Source: Edolisoma coerulescens
Taxonomy: Eukaryota; Chordata; Aves; Passeriformes; Campephagidae
DNA: 64,000 bases
NCBI GenBank assembly: GCA_013397115.1
Contig: VWZW01006244.1
Coordinates: 1-64,000, forward strand
Direction of reading: 5' to 3'
Shown: positions 1 through 12,303 of the stretch, piece after piece
How the letters are laid out: the number at the start of each line of letters is the position of its first letter
Position numbering within the stretch: the stretch's first letter is position 1
Translations under genes and position numbers: made by a program
The notes under the pieces: model-generated
Seen by the model: only the letters and a program-made list of their open reading frames with translations
The model's database searches: none
What the model was told of the DNA's origin: nothing

Positions 1-46
1 CTTATTCCTGTCAGTCTCCGTTTCTAGGTAGCCACTCAAGGAATCA
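1..46 (+). mobile_element. 3' end of an endogenous retroviral LTR, cut by window edge
   Basis: The first 46 bases match, with a few substitutions, the last 46 or so bases of the LTRs at 30546-30986 (+) and 35623-36061 (-): a CTTATTCCTGTC block, a TCTCCGTTTCTAGG block, then CTCAAGGAATCA. The two complete copies end in AAGGCATCA and AAGGCATCCA at the same point, so base 46 is the likely LTR edge. The poly(A) signal and 5' part lie upstream of the window. Nothing retroviral is recognisable after base 46, so this is probably a solo LTR or the 3' LTR of a provirus lying to the left. Confidence 0.7.
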
Positions 47-904
47 CCAGCTGGTTCTTTAGGAGAGATAAGGAATACAAAGTCACCTGTTTTACTTTAC
101 AGTTTGTTTTTCCTGGTGTGCTTACCTTTATACTTAATAGTAAACAGGAAAGTTTTTTATTAGTGTATAAATAGTACTGAAATCTGTAGGGATTTTTAAA
201 AAGAATGAAATTATGATTATTGCTGTCAGAGAGTTGATTTCAAAGAGCTGTCATATGTTTTAAATAGTTTTGTGCAACTTGTGAGATAAACCGCACATAA
301 AATTTAAAAAAATTCAATAACTCTACTTATGTCAGAGTTTGATATCCTGAAATATTCCAGGATGTTTTTTCCATTGGTCAAATTTCATCTTATCTTTTAT
401 TTTTGTGCAACACCACAAAACTATTTTTGTTGTTCAGAGACACACTCTAAATTTCTTTCTCTCAAGTCATCCAAAAAGTCATGTTCTAAGAAAAGAACAA
501 TACTGAGGTGTCACTTCTTCCTACATGCAGCTGTAATACCAAATTCCAATCTCTTCTCACTTTAAAGAGTCTTTTCTCCTTTGGCTAAAACTGTTATCAC
601 TTAAGCAAATATCTGCAGTTGAGTCTTTCTCTTGGATAAATCACAGTGTTAACTAGAAGCTATTCAAATATTGGCTGGTAGATGACAGAAACAAACTCCT
701 TCTACTTCAGTTCCCCCTGTCCCAGAAATTACTATTTATATAAATTTCCATATGACCAATTCCAGTGCTTTTATCCCACACTTTATCTTAACTCTAGTTC
801 TACAGCTGTCCTAAGGTTTGGTTTGATTGGAGCTTGCAAACAGATGAAACCAAGGTAGAACTACTTGGGTTGACAACTGTCATGCAACTGGAAATCATCC
901 CTTT
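47..904. other. Unique AT-rich non-coding DNA
   Basis: No repeat family, gene or RNA is recognised. The open frame at 329-565 (+) has no domain and no codon-use support. Confidence 0.6.
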
Positions 905-1170
905 TGTGGGCTTGTTGTTTGTTGATTTGGGGTTTTTTGTTTCTGTGTGGTTTTGTTTGGGGATTTTGTTTGGGTTTGGGGTTTTTTTGTTGTTTTGTTT
1001 TGGGAGTTTTTTGTTGTTATGGTTTGGTTTGGTTTTGGTTTTGGTTTTGGGTTTGGTTGTGGTTTTGGTTTTGGCCTTGGCCTTGGTCTTGGTTTTGGCC
1101 TTGGTCTTGGTCTTGGTTTTGGTTGTTTGGAGTTTTTTGTGAGGCTTTGTGTTTTGGTTTGTTGTGTTTT
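905..1170 (+). repeat. G/T-rich minisatellite, GGTTTT-type hexamer core
   Basis: The whole stretch is G and T on the plus strand with almost no A or C. The core, about 1031-1129, is a degenerate hexamer array with units GGTTTT, GGCCTT and GGTCTT. A flanking zone (905-1030) has irregular TTTGGG and TTTTTGTTG runs. Because the period is six, all three frames stay open, giving artefactual Phe/Gly, Val/Leu/Ala and Trp/Phe-rich peptides on plus and Lys/Pro-rich ones on minus. These are not genes. Confidence 0.9.
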
Positions 1171-4100
1171 TATATCACTGTGCATATGTTTTTTTTCCCT
1201 ACTAGCTACCAAAGCCTTCTACTAAAGCCCTCATCACATCAAATGTGCTCTCTGCATGTGAGCAATGCTGCAGCTTAAAGGAAAATATTCTAAAGCTGTC
1301 AGGAAACTGTCATTTTCCAGATGGCTGATCAAATGGAGGACACAGACACACAGGGACTGGCTCCAAAGAGATGGATAAGTAATGGATGTTGCCCACTTGG
1401 GGTGGAATGGGATAGAGACCAAGCAAAGGGAATAAAGCTGATACTGAGCACGACGTAATCAGGACTTTTTAAATCTCCCTGTTCCTTTTTTTTAAAAGGC
1501 TCTCATTCATTCTGGATGTGCAAATGTCTTGATAGATTATTTAAGGGATACTTGTGTAGAACAGCAACTCAAATTGCTACCAGGTTCTGAAACCATGAAT
1601 TTAACAACAGAATATGAAAAGCTTGTCTTGAACAGGGACTTGCTGTGCTGGAGTGAAAATTCATAAATTAAGGATTATTCTTTGCTCATTCTCCTCCAGC
1701 TGAGCTCTGTAAAACCTCCCTAATGAAACCTTCAGTAGAAGATGGTTCACCCTGGTTTGATGCTTTGTAGAAAAAGATTTCAAAGTGCTGCATAAAGATA
1801 AGGAGCTTCATGCCAGATGCTCAGAAACACTGGAGACCTCCATGGCCATGAAATCCCACTGAAGTCACTCCAAGATCAAGCATCACAAGGCTCCTGGGAA
1901 ACAGGGACATGTAAGAACCCTCAGGATGGGGTTGGATGACCTGGAGCATTAGCTGGAGCACTGGTGACTTCCAATCTGAGTTGTCATCACCTGTGCACTT
2001 TGTACCTCTCTGGATATGACACTCCCCTTCACAAAGATACCAGGTGGGAATCCATGCTTGCGTCTCCATTAACACTTTGTTATATTTTAGTTTTAAGCAT
2101 GAAAAAAGGTTGGTCTCATGCCCACAGGCACTAAATTAATGGTGTTTGTCTGCTTTCTCCTCCATAGTCTTGGCAAACTTGTGCTGAGATGGAGAAATCA
2201 GCCACCGAACGGTACAGCTGAGGAAGCAGAGCTCTGAGGTGTGAAGAGTTTCCAATAAACGTCCACAATTCCATGGCAGAAGAGGAGCTAAATCCCCACA
2301 GGGATCCCCTTTAGTTTGTATTTTATAAATGAAAGATGCAAAGCCACGTCTCTTCCAGCTTTAATTTGCCTGTCTCCACTACCAAGCCTGGCAATGTAAG
2401 AGTGAATTGAGCTCGATGGGGAGCGTGGTAATTATTTGGGTTTCTGACTTATAAGCTGCATTTTCCCTGATATTGCTCCCCTTCACAGCTGTGACCTTCA
2501 CACATCTCAGTCACACTTCTTGATAACCCCAGAGACAGAATCTCAGCTGCAGGTTTTCTTCCCTCTCCTGAAGTCAGAAACTGAGATTCAGTGTAAAGTT
2601 TACTCTGATTTATGATTGAGTTTTGAAAAGTCCTGGCTTGTTATTTATTTTTTTTTTCACTTGGTGCACACATGGGTTTAAATTCAGTGCAGTTTTGGCT
2701 TAATCGTTTGTGTTCTTTGACACCAGAAATTCTAAATGAAATACAGGAGGATGCAGAAATGAATATTATTAGTGAAAACAATGGTGTTGATTGAAAAATG
2801 AGAGAGAATTGACATGAGTTAAAGCAAGAAAGGTTCTGATTTGGTATAAAGAGAAACATTTCATCCATGGGGACAGTCAAGGAGTTAAAAAGGCTTCCCA
2901 GAGAGGCTGTGCAGCAAAAACCTGTAATTTATCTATTCACAGAACTATTTGCCTTGAATCTGGAAGTCTCATTTCTCAAACTACAAAGACAATAAAAATA
3001 TTTTAATAAAAATATTTGAATTGGACAAATCATTTGCTACTTTTCTTGTTTTGTTCAAAGAGTTTAAAAAAATGGAAAAGGTTTGAAACCTGAATATTGT
3101 GTTGCACTGAAATTCGAAGGGAAAGTTTTCTGTTTCAGGATGAGTTTTTTCTTTTCCTTTCCTATTTGGAAGGAGAAATAAGGGAGTAAAAAATTATTTT
3201 TGTGCTTGAGATTTTGCAAAGCTGTGTGCACACTGAAAAATACCTTTTTCTTCTTCTTCTTCTTTTCTTTTTTTTTTAATTCACATAAACCTCTTTATAA
3301 GCAATAAATTCTCCACTAAATCTAGGTAAGTCTCTTGCTTTATTTGATTATCCTAGCTTTCCTGTGCCTTTCCTTTCCCATTATCTGGAGAAAGGAGAGG
3401 AAAATTCCTCATCCCCCAGGGCTGAAGATTGGCATCGCCTTGGCAAAGAGAAGGGAGCAGGGGAAGTTGGTTGTGTTGCTTTGGTCGTCTGTGCTTTTTC
3501 TCATGGTGCTGCTCATGTTTGATTAGCCTGCTTAATGAAGAACATCTTGTTAAAATTAAAGATCTGTCGTATTTAGCATAATCTTGCCAATTGTTAATTA
3601 GTGTATTGACAGGAGAACGGGTTGGATTTCGCTCTCCAGCAGCATCCCCTCCCCTCCCCAGGCCTGGCCTGCCAAAATAAAGATCCTTGCAGTCACAACA
3701 TGTTTGGGAGCCCATATGACACGTCTGCAATGGCTGCCTTGGAGCACTGGTGCACAGGGAAGATACAGAAGTTATTAGCAAAATCCAGTATGAAACCTCA
3801 AAGCACAGGAGACTCAGGGCTAGGGAATCTTTTGTGCCACTAATTTATCATGTAGATACAGATTTCACATCCTTTAATGCTGTTTTTCCCTGGTTTGGAC
3901 AAGTTCTGGTATTCATTCATGTTTTTGAACAGGAGCCCACTGGTACAAAAGCTGTGTTTATAATCTCTATTTCAGGAGCAAATGTTTTGTTTGCCCTCTT
4001 TGTGCCAACTGAGGTACTCAATCTGATCTTTAGCCTCCCCTAGGGCAGCTTTGGGGTTTTTATGGGGTTTCACTCATTCATGTCTCTTGCCTGATGCTTT

Positions 4101-6067
4101 CCAGTTGAAGAGAGAGATGTGATTTGTAACAGCTTTGACCCAAATTGCTGAGAGCTCTGCACAGCACCACAGTCAGTTTGATACAGGATACTGGGGAGGT
4201 CTCAGAGGCTGTTAGAGCCCTTTATGTCCTTTCAACCACCAGGATGATTTCTGCTCTGCATTCAGAGAGCCCAGTGGAGCTCCCAGAACAGCTCAGGACC
4301 AGGGGGAAGGAAAGTCTTTCCAACTACCCCTATTCCCACACTGGTCTGCTGCTGCCTCTAGTCCAACTCATCCATTAAAACCTGCATCATGAGAAAACTA
4401 CTTCTGTGGTAAAAGGACTGAAGTATTTATTTATTGTGATGCCTTTTTCAACCTAGAAATGAAACTCGAGAAAATTTTAGTATGGGGGGTAACATAAAAG
4501 TGGATCTCTATTGGAGCTCCAGGGGCAGTCATGGAAAATATCCACAGGGGTGAATACATTTTTATAGGTTTCAGGAAGTCAGGATAATTGATAAAAAGCA
4601 CCAGTTATGAGGATAAGTGGTGATGCAATTCCCCCCAGGTCAAGCCCCTTCTCTGGAGCCCAGCCTTTGGTACTAGCTGTACTTTCTTTGTGTCTTTTTG
4701 GCCTTGGTTCCCAGGAAGAGCCAAGACAGGATAAGGGCCTTGTACCCCCCAGGGCTTGGAGCTCTGGAATTTGTTTTGTCTTCCTGCCTAGGAAAGGGCG
4801 TGGAAAACTACTGGAGAAACTAACTATGAATGCAATAATAAGCTACAGAGCTCCAAATATATGTGTGAAGAATACAGAGAATATATAAAAGAAAAAAAGG
4901 TAAAAACCAATAGGCATCAATTGATTGATTGATTTATTGTAATTTCAGGGAAAATTCTATTGAGACATTATTTTTAATTTCAGTGTAGCAAGAGTGTGGC
5001 CGATGATGGAGCTGGTACCAATGAGGGACCAAGATTCACACATTTGGGAGGAAGACAAATAGTGGGGATGTAGAGAGTCTTTTGATGGCAGTTGGCAAGT
5101 GAGGTTAGGTCAGGGTTGCTGTCAGTTTATATAAATCAGGCAGGGGCAATGCTTTGCATTTGTCTTTGGGAACAGCTGCCTCATTCCCTCGGCTATGAAA
5201 GATGCTCAGGCCTTCAATGCAAACACCCAGCTGCCTGAAATTAAATAGTTTGTTAGGTTTTCCATCAACCACCTCCCCTTGCAGGGTATATAATGACCCA
5301 GCCTGATCTTAAATTTGTCCACAAGAATTTGTTTTTCTGCTCTTAAATCGGTTTGCAAGTCTCTTTATGAATAAAAGCATCAAAAAGGATTGAAAAGAAA
5401 GAATCCGGTAGCAAGCTATATTTATATTTCTTTGCTCTAAAAAACCATGGTCAAAACATGTGTCAGTTCTATCCATGTCAAATTAGATCCTGGCTCATTA
5501 ATTTCTGCCCAAAAGTTGGTGTCCTAATGGCTCAGTGATTGACATGTTGAAGCCATTATCTTCCATTCAGTTTGATCATCCTCAGGCAGGAGCCTGTAGT
5601 CATCTCCTCAGTGCTTGTGACAGCTCTGCTGGGGTAGAGTGTGCTCTCCAACGTGACATGGGAAAACCAAGCCTTCATTCACAGGGTGGATGATTAAAAG
5701 GAATTTTACTAAACCAGCATGTGGAGAAAAAGTAAAATTAAAAAAAAGATAAAAGGACACAGTGAAACTTCAAGCAAAAAAGTTTGTCTTCTGAAGATAT
5801 GGGACTTTGGAGGACAAGAATCAATAGTAGCTGAGGTCTGAAAATCCAAACTGTTGAACATTTCAGGGTTAGTTTAGGTGGGAGCTGCTGGACAGAATTA
5901 CAGGCAGACAAATAAGGCAGGTTATTTAGAAAACAGTTCCTTTCTGAGTGGTTCAAGACATGATAAAGGGGTCAGGACTTTTACAGAAGAGTGATTTCAC
6001 ACAGCAATGTTCAAGGTATCTTGAACTACAAGAACTGGTTCCATTTGTGGTCAAATTGTTTTTTCAG
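1171..6067. other. Unique non-coding DNA, 4.9 kb
   Basis: No interspersed repeat or exon is recognised. It holds a CTT-rich pyrimidine tract (3244-3278) and a short TTGA run (4919-4935). The stretch around 3521-3620 is AT-rich, non-repetitive and has homeobox-type TAAT cores, so it resembles a conserved non-coding element; that is inference only. Confidence 0.5.
3244..3278. repeat. CTT/T-rich simple repeat
   Basis: Consecutive TTC triplets run directly into a T homopolymer, making a pure pyrimidine tract. Confidence 0.85.
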
Positions 6068-6190
6068 AGAATCCTAGAATGGTTTGCATTGGAAGGGACC
6101 TTAAAGACCATCTAGTGCCAGCCCCTGCCCTGGTCAGGGACACCTCCCACTATCCCAGGTTGCTCCAAACCTTGTCCAGCCTCGCCTTGA
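6068..6190 (-). mobile_element. CR1 LINE 3' fragment
   Basis: Read on minus, the element ends in the CR1 tail at base 6068, with GGAAGGGACCTTAAAGACC (plus strand, 6091 on) as its diagnostic sub-terminal block. It then runs through the CAGGGACACCTCCCACTATCC and CCAAACCTTGTCCAGCCT blocks. It is 5'-truncated at about 6190. It belongs to the same 3' subtype as the copies at 12304, 38160 and 41666. Confidence 0.9.
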
Positions 6191-7307
6191 TTCTCCTTCT
6201 TTCCTCTCTTTTCCAAACCTATGTCTCCTAAGAAGAGATGGGAGTCTGGCTCTTCTTACTAAAGCCAAGGTGAGCTCCCCTTCTTCCACACCCATAGGGC
6301 CCCAGGGGAATTTTTTGCTATAAAGTGTTTAGGAAATACAAATCAAGTGCAAAACTGCTCCTAGTGCATCTGTCCCCATGTGGCAACATGACTTTTGGGT
6401 TGCCAAGAAAGTTGGATCCCATGGGTGAATATGCTGTGATTTCTCATGAATGAAATGAGGGAGACATTTATGTCCTTTATGCCGCTTTCATCTCAAAAAA
6501 GGAAAGCAAAAATAACAGCAGGAATGTTATCCCTACGTGAAAACATCTTAAAAACTTCCGAGTGAGCAAGAGAAAATAAGCTGCCAGGAATCTCTATGGA
6601 TAATAAAACCAATCACTGAACAAAACTGAGAAATCGACCTCCTGGATAGCTAAATGATTTCCTTTGCAGGCTTTTTGGTATAATTCCGCAGTAAAAATGT
6701 AATTCACTGTGAGCTTTAATAGGAGGATTTAAACCAAGAAAACTCAACCAGCCAAACCAATTTGAGAAAAGCTCTCGTTCTGTGCACTGTGTAGGGCTCA
6801 GCTCAGAGCCAGCAAATGCGTGCGTGATGTGCGCTCTGTTCCCTCAAACATTAGCTTTGGACAGGAGTTGTTAAGCACTGTGGCCTGATTCATGATTGCG
6901 TCCGAAAATATCCCACCATCTGGTTCTTACAGTCTTGCCTTTTGCCTCTATTGATGTGTGGACATTCCCGGCTCTCCGAGCAGCAATAAAAACAAGGACG
7001 GAGAGTTCAGTCCCTCCTCTCTTCCTGGTTTTGAGCAAAACAAAAGCTTTGGCTTCGAGGTCATGCAAGTTTTATTGTTGAGCTCAACTGAGAGCTTTGA
7101 TTTCCTTCATCACCTCTCCTCCTGCTCTGTCCCTGCACTGGAGTTGGGCAGTTCATGTGGATAGAGAGGAGGGAATGAAGAAAGGCAGATAAGGACAAGG
7201 CAATCCAGCTTCAGCTGGGGGAGGAAAATGGGTGATGAGAGTGGGGAAGTTCTTAGAGGGCTCCATTCAGTGCTCCTCTGAAAAACTGCCCTCAGCTCAT
7301 AGAAACA
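6191..7307. other. Unique non-coding DNA
   Basis: No gene or repeat is recognised. Short open frames on both strands around 6871-7164 overlap each other and carry no domain. Confidence 0.5.
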
Positions 7308-7796
7308 AAGAATCACAGAATCATTAAGGTGGAAAAAGACCACGAAGGCCATTGAGTTCAACCATTAACCCAGCACGACCACGTTCACCACTAAACTCTC
7401 TTCCCAAGTGCCACATCCACACAATTCTTTGAGCACTTGCAGGGATGGTGATTCCACCACTTCCTGGGATGGCCTGTCCAATGCCTGACCATCCCTTTAG
7501 TGAAGAAATTTTTCCTAATATCTAATCTAATCCTTCCTTGCAGCAAATTGAATTTGCTTCATTTCTTGTCCTATTCCTTTTTCCTTGGGAGCAGAGCTTG
7601 ACCCTCCCTTGCTGCCCCCTCCTGTCAGGGAGTTGTGCAGAGCCACAAGGTCCCTCCTGAGCCTCCTCTTCTCCAGGCTGAGCCCTCCCAGCTCCCTCAG
7701 CCACTTCTGGTTCTCCAGACCCTTCCCCAGCTCTGTTCCCTTCCCTGGACACGCTCCAGCCCCCTCAATGTCCTTCTTGTCATGAGCGGCCCAAAC
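7308..7796 (-). mobile_element. CR1 LINE fragment, 489 bp
   Basis: On minus, the 3' end is at 7308 with the classical avian CR1 terminus (AATCACAGAATCATTAAGG on plus, then GGAAAAAGACC). It continues through CCAAGTGCCACATCCACAC, GGGATGGTGATTCCACCAC, and the Lys/Glu-encoding 3' block around TCTTCTCCAGGCTGAGCCC to CATTGAGGGGGCTGGAGCG (minus). The 5' truncation coincides with the start of a solo LTR at 7797. Open frames here are CR1 remnants or chance frames. Confidence 0.93.
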
Positions 7797-8107
7797 TGAT
7801 CACAGCGTACGGAAAATCCCGCTGGGAAAATCCAGTGTCCGTAAAGGAGTCCTGCAGCTTTATTCGGGCAGAGAGGCCACTGGGGCCCAGCCCGCGGGGT
7901 TTTCTCTCTCGAGGTTTCGGAGGGCGCAGCCTCCTTTTATCCCAAACTCCCGGGCGCACGGTGCCCTCTTCCTTTCCCCATTGCTGAGGTACCAGGAACG
8001 TGCAGCCTTCCTGAACCACCTACTACATATCCCCCCTTGCACATGTCATTTACCCCCAAAGTTCAGAAACTCAGGGTTGTGCAGCCCCCTTTTTCTGTTT
8101 CAGGAGT
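7797..8107 (-). mobile_element. Solo LTR of an avian endogenous retrovirus
   Basis: This 311-bp block is GC- and CpG-richer than its surroundings. Read on minus it has LTR layout: a TATA-like GATAAAAGG (plus 7933-7941), a GC-rich leader, an AATAAA signal (plus 7859-7864), and an end in TCA next to the CR1. The plus-strand start is TG, the expected terminal dinucleotide. The pentamer CAAAC flanks both sides (7792-7796 and 8108-8112), fitting a 5-bp target duplication. In that case the far end is non-canonical (AC on minus); an alternative end is the CA at 8101-8102. No gag, pol or env is present. Confidence 0.7.
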
Positions 8108-8614
8108 CAAACTGTTAGGGCTATGAATTGTTTGTAAAGACATCAGCACACATCTTCCCTATCAACAGAATTCAAGGTGCAACCTCAAAAGTGCTGTTTT
8201 CAGGGGAGCGATCACTTCCCAACTCCTTGTTCTTGCTTATAACACAGATGGATGGCAAAATGCCTTGTGCAGATGCACAGGATGCCTGGCAGGAAAAGAA
8301 GAGAGGATTTTAAATCTGTCAGTAATACACGATATTTGCTCTGGGCTTGTTTCTTTAGGTAGCTTGGTTTTATCCTCTTATGAGGAAAAAAATCTTTTCC
8401 ATGCTGTTATAATTCTGCCTTCAGAACTTGAACTTTCTTATTTTTGTCAAGCTGAAGTGCCGCATTTTGGGTTTGAGTTGGGTTTTTTTTTTTGCTATTG
8501 TTTCCCTTTCAATGTGTATTCATTGCTACAGTGGGTGGAGATCAAATTATGTCTATCATTTTTGTGTGAGTCTGAGTTCTCTTCCTCCATGTTATTTACC
8601 ATTCTCTGCAGCTC
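8108..8614. other. Unique non-coding DNA
   Basis: No repeat or gene is recognised. The plus frame 8265-8663 ends inside the next CR1 and looks spurious. Confidence 0.5.
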
Positions 8615-8878
8615 CCATAAAGGAGGTTGTAGCCAGGTGTGGATTGGTCTCTTCTCCAAGTGATAAGATCAGAGGAAATGGAAAATTTTCCACCAAAAGA
8701 CGTGTCAGGCACTGGCACTGCCCAGGGAGGTGGAGTAGTCACCATCCCTGGAGGTATTTAAAAGATGAGGCACTTAGGGACACGGTTTAGTGGTGACCTT
8801 GTCAGTTCTGGGTTGATGGTTGGACTTGATTATCTTAGTGGTCTTTTCTAACCCAAATGATTCTTTGATTCTGTGATT
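8615..8878 (+). mobile_element. CR1 LINE 3' fragment with internal deletion
   Basis: It has the CR1 blocks GGTGTGGATTGGTCTCTTCTC, AGAGGAAATGG, then (after a deletion of the GTTGCACCAGGGGAGG region) AGGCACTGG, CACCATCCCTGGAGGTATTT, TTAGGGACACGGTTTAGTGG and GGTTGGACTTGATTATCTTA. It ends in GATTCTTTGATTCTGTGAT. The element is 5'-truncated. Confidence 0.92.
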
Positions 8879-11800
8879 TTTAAATGAGGCCTTTGGCATG
8901 TAATAAAAGCTCCTCTTTGTTAAAGGTGGGTGCTTATAAATGAAGCAAATCTGGGAGTTGGGGGGTTTTTAAATGTAGCCCTTAATCTGGCAGCATTGGA
9001 AGAGGAGTGGGAAAAGGAGACCTTAGAATGAAATTAGGAAGGAAAGAGTTCTTGAATTAAATGTTAGTACACATGAAAATAGTGCTTTGTCATCTCATAA
9101 TCTGTGCATCCTCTGATGTGCTTAAGGAATGAATCCGTCACCTGACAAGTTTGTGCTTCATTTTCTCCTCCATACTTTGCTTACAGATATTATTTACCTC
9201 TGTGAAAAAATACTCTGTGTAAACCTAGGGGTGAGAGGTGTGAAGAAGAGGAAAGAAAGAAGGGGTGCAGGGAAGCCTTTCTGTCATTTTTCTGAGCTTT
9301 ATGCTTCAAATTGCTTCTGCAAGCCATTTGTCATGGCACAGAGTATTTATTACATATAATAACATGTTTATATGGGGTCTATGTCAAAAGAAACAGCTTC
9401 TACCTGAGCATTTGCTTGTTTATTCATATTATTAATGTAATCAATGTTATTATACTGGTAAATCACTTGTTGACCTTCGGCACTGTCTGCAGAGCTGGGT
9501 AAAAAGTTGTAAAGTATAAAGGAGCTATTTACTCTGAAATCTTCCCTGCTACTACCCAGGGATTTTTCTGTGAAAGGGTTAAAAGTTTTGTGCCAGCTCC
9601 CTCCTTCCCCTGGACACAAAGCAAGTGGAAATTTTCTGTGTGGAAATTTGTGTGTCGTGCATCAGATTTTCAGAGGACATATAGAGAGTGGGGAAAAGTC
9701 ATCAGCTGGGTTTTGCTATATATGAGTAATATTTAGAGCAAGGAAGAAAGAACAGACCACTGAGGCTGGGTCCTTGCACAAGCTTGCCATAAAAAATTGT
9801 TTATTCTAGCTGCAGCTCTGCTGTCCAGCTCTAGTTAACAAATTCCAGGCTGGGAGTTGAGATTTAATGCTCTAAAGGGCATGTGATTTCTAAGAGGAGG
9901 ATCTGACAAACACCTGCTTGCAGTGTGAGTTGCAGACTCATTCAAGCCATGTAGTTTTCCCTTCCTCTAAAATATCTGCCCTGCATTTTTACAAATGGAT
10001 CACAGCCTGTAGATGAAAAGCACCAACTGCCCAAAGAAAGAGATCACACAGCTCATTTGGTGAAACCAAGGAAGGAGGTTCCTGGTATTTAAGGTCCCAT
10101 CCAAATTGCTCTAAGTGCAGGATGCACTCTCAATCATTCCCTGGACCTTGTACAAACACTGTAAATACCACATCTCATTGATATTTGTGAGTGACATGCT
10201 GAGAGCTGATGGAGGCTGTTGGTTTCTTTTTTGTTGTTGCAGCTTAGCAACAAGCAATGACTGGCAAATTTTTCTGCTCTTCCAAATCAATGCCAGTTTT
10301 CTGGATCATTTCCTCATCTCCACGATCATCTGTCAGAACAGTAAATTGACAATGTATTCCCAGGGACAGTGTGGGGTCTGTTGCAAGCCTTGATGGTTAG
10401 AGGATGAATTTAACCTTTTCAAAGTCAAACGTGGTACGGGTTTGGATCCCACAGAAGCATTAATTTGCTTTTCACACTGTTAATCTGGATGTGTTTTCTA
10501 CTCCATTAAGCTTTTCCTTTATATGCAAAATATCACTGTGAGGACATGCACCACTTGACTCATCCACCAGTAATCCATGTTTGGTGTGGTTGCTATCGAT
10601 TACTGTAATACCTGTGAAACTTCAGCATGGATTGTGATCCTGCTACATGAGGCCAGAATTAAAAATAGGCTCTATCCTTGGGAAGCATGTGTGATGATAA
10701 AAAACAGACAGAGAAGGGACACTGGTGAGTGGGTGAACATGGGGAAAATGAGGAAAATAACTGGTTGTCATTGCAGGTGGGATATGGCTGATAAGAGCCA
10801 CTTGAGGTTACCATTGTTGGGGATTTTAGTGGGAATTCGAAAGAAAAGAACCATGTCTACAGGTTTGCGAGCAAATTTGGGAGAGCCAGAATTGTCAGTG
10901 TACTTGTTTGGGACCACTCCAGGCAATGGGCACTCAGGATTCTATTGGAAGATAACTGTAAAACCCCTGTTTGCTAATTAGAGGTGTCAGCTGATACTCA
11001 ATCATTCAACGCATTCATTAAGAGTAATCAGGGAACGATGCTTGATTAGGACCACCTTGTGACAGAGAGGTCAGGTGCAAGGCAAAAGCAGGAGGCTGTA
11101 CCTAGAGTGGAGAGAAAAATCACATCGAGGTTCTACAGCTGCAATCCTTTGATTTTGTTTAGATGACTCTGAGGTATGAATTCAGATTTTTTAATTTTTT
11201 CTTTTAGGCATCCTGTTCCTGCCTGTCTCTATACAAAAATTCCCACTTAAACTACTTTTGGCTGCTCTGCTGTGCTTATTTCTTGATACTGGAGGAGACA
11301 AGTGATTGATATTTGATGGAATGAGAAGGATCATGCAAAAAGATGAGAAGATGGTGTCAGTTTGGATATTGTAGCTGGCCAACCAAAAAAGAAAGTGATG
11401 CCTCTGATCACTGTGAGGAAAGCAAGGTTTGGCCCAGCCAGGGAAGAGGCTTTTGGAGTTACTGAGATACAAGAAGGAGGAAACTGAGTTACAGCTTTTG
11501 TTCTGTGCAAATTATAAAGAAGCTGGTGGTGTTAGAACTGTTATGCAGGAAAGGACAACAAAACTAAAATAGGTTGGAAGTGAAAAAGAAGCCACTTTTG
11601 AGATGGGGGGATGATGCTGTCCAAAGTGACTGAGAAAAAGAAATTCTGAGGGGTGGACTAAAGGAATTTTAGGCTTAACAGATTTCATATTGAGACAAGG
11701 AAACCTTGAGGAGAAGAAAATGCATATATGGATACTTCACAGACTGTTTATTGTGCAAGTCTCAGTGATTTTAATGAGCCAAAAAAGTATCTCCTCAATG

Positions 11801-12303
11801 AAAAGGTGGGGCATAGAGAATGATCCAGTACAAGTTTGGGTTCAACATAGGAATTCTCTGTACTTGGGTTTAGATTCTGTTTAAGTGCCAAACCAGTAAT
11901 AACTTGCTTCTGGAATTGTGTAGCTTTTTTCAGCTTCTGCTTTGGGTGCACAGGCCCCTTTCTATGGAAGGACAAAAAGCTAAACGCTGTTGAGCAGGTA
12001 GAGTCCTTCCAGAAAATAGAGGCTTCCTGACAAAGGCTCTTCCTTTTCCAGAATCACATCCCAGAATCGTCTTTGCTCAAAATTTGCTATCTAGGCTGGA
12101 GGCTCCAACGTTTGGGTAGCGCGACTTTCTTCTGATAGACACGGGTGAGTTTAGCCAGTACAAAACCTAACCTGTACTCCCATCATTGCAGTGAGACTCT
12201 CTGTGTGCTTTCAGATGTTTCCAAAGGCACAGTAAATTTTTCTTTTTGCAGGCACAGTTGCAAGGCAGCTGGGAAGAAAGTCTGTCTTCTAGGGTGTCTA
12301 GAT
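8879..12303. other. Unique non-coding DNA, 3.4 kb
   Basis: No repeat or exon is recognised. The 134-codon plus frame at 10577-10981 has no domain and sits in a region without splice or codon-bias support. AT-rich sequence around 10970-11050 has several TAAT and ATTA cores and could be a conserved non-coding element. Confidence 0.5.

Noticed and set aside
834..1278. Overlapping open frames of up to 124 codons on both strands, rich in Phe/Gly, Leu/Val or Lys/Pro
   Set aside because: They are a by-product of a period-six G/T repeat, which keeps all frames open; composition is pure low complexity.
3640..3700. CCAAAATAAAGATCC near a CpG and pyrimidine-rich stretch, considered as an LTR or gene end
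   Set aside because: No other LTR or exon landmark nearby.
10577..10981. 134-codon plus frame
   Set aside because: No domain; region looks like ordinary non-coding DNA.
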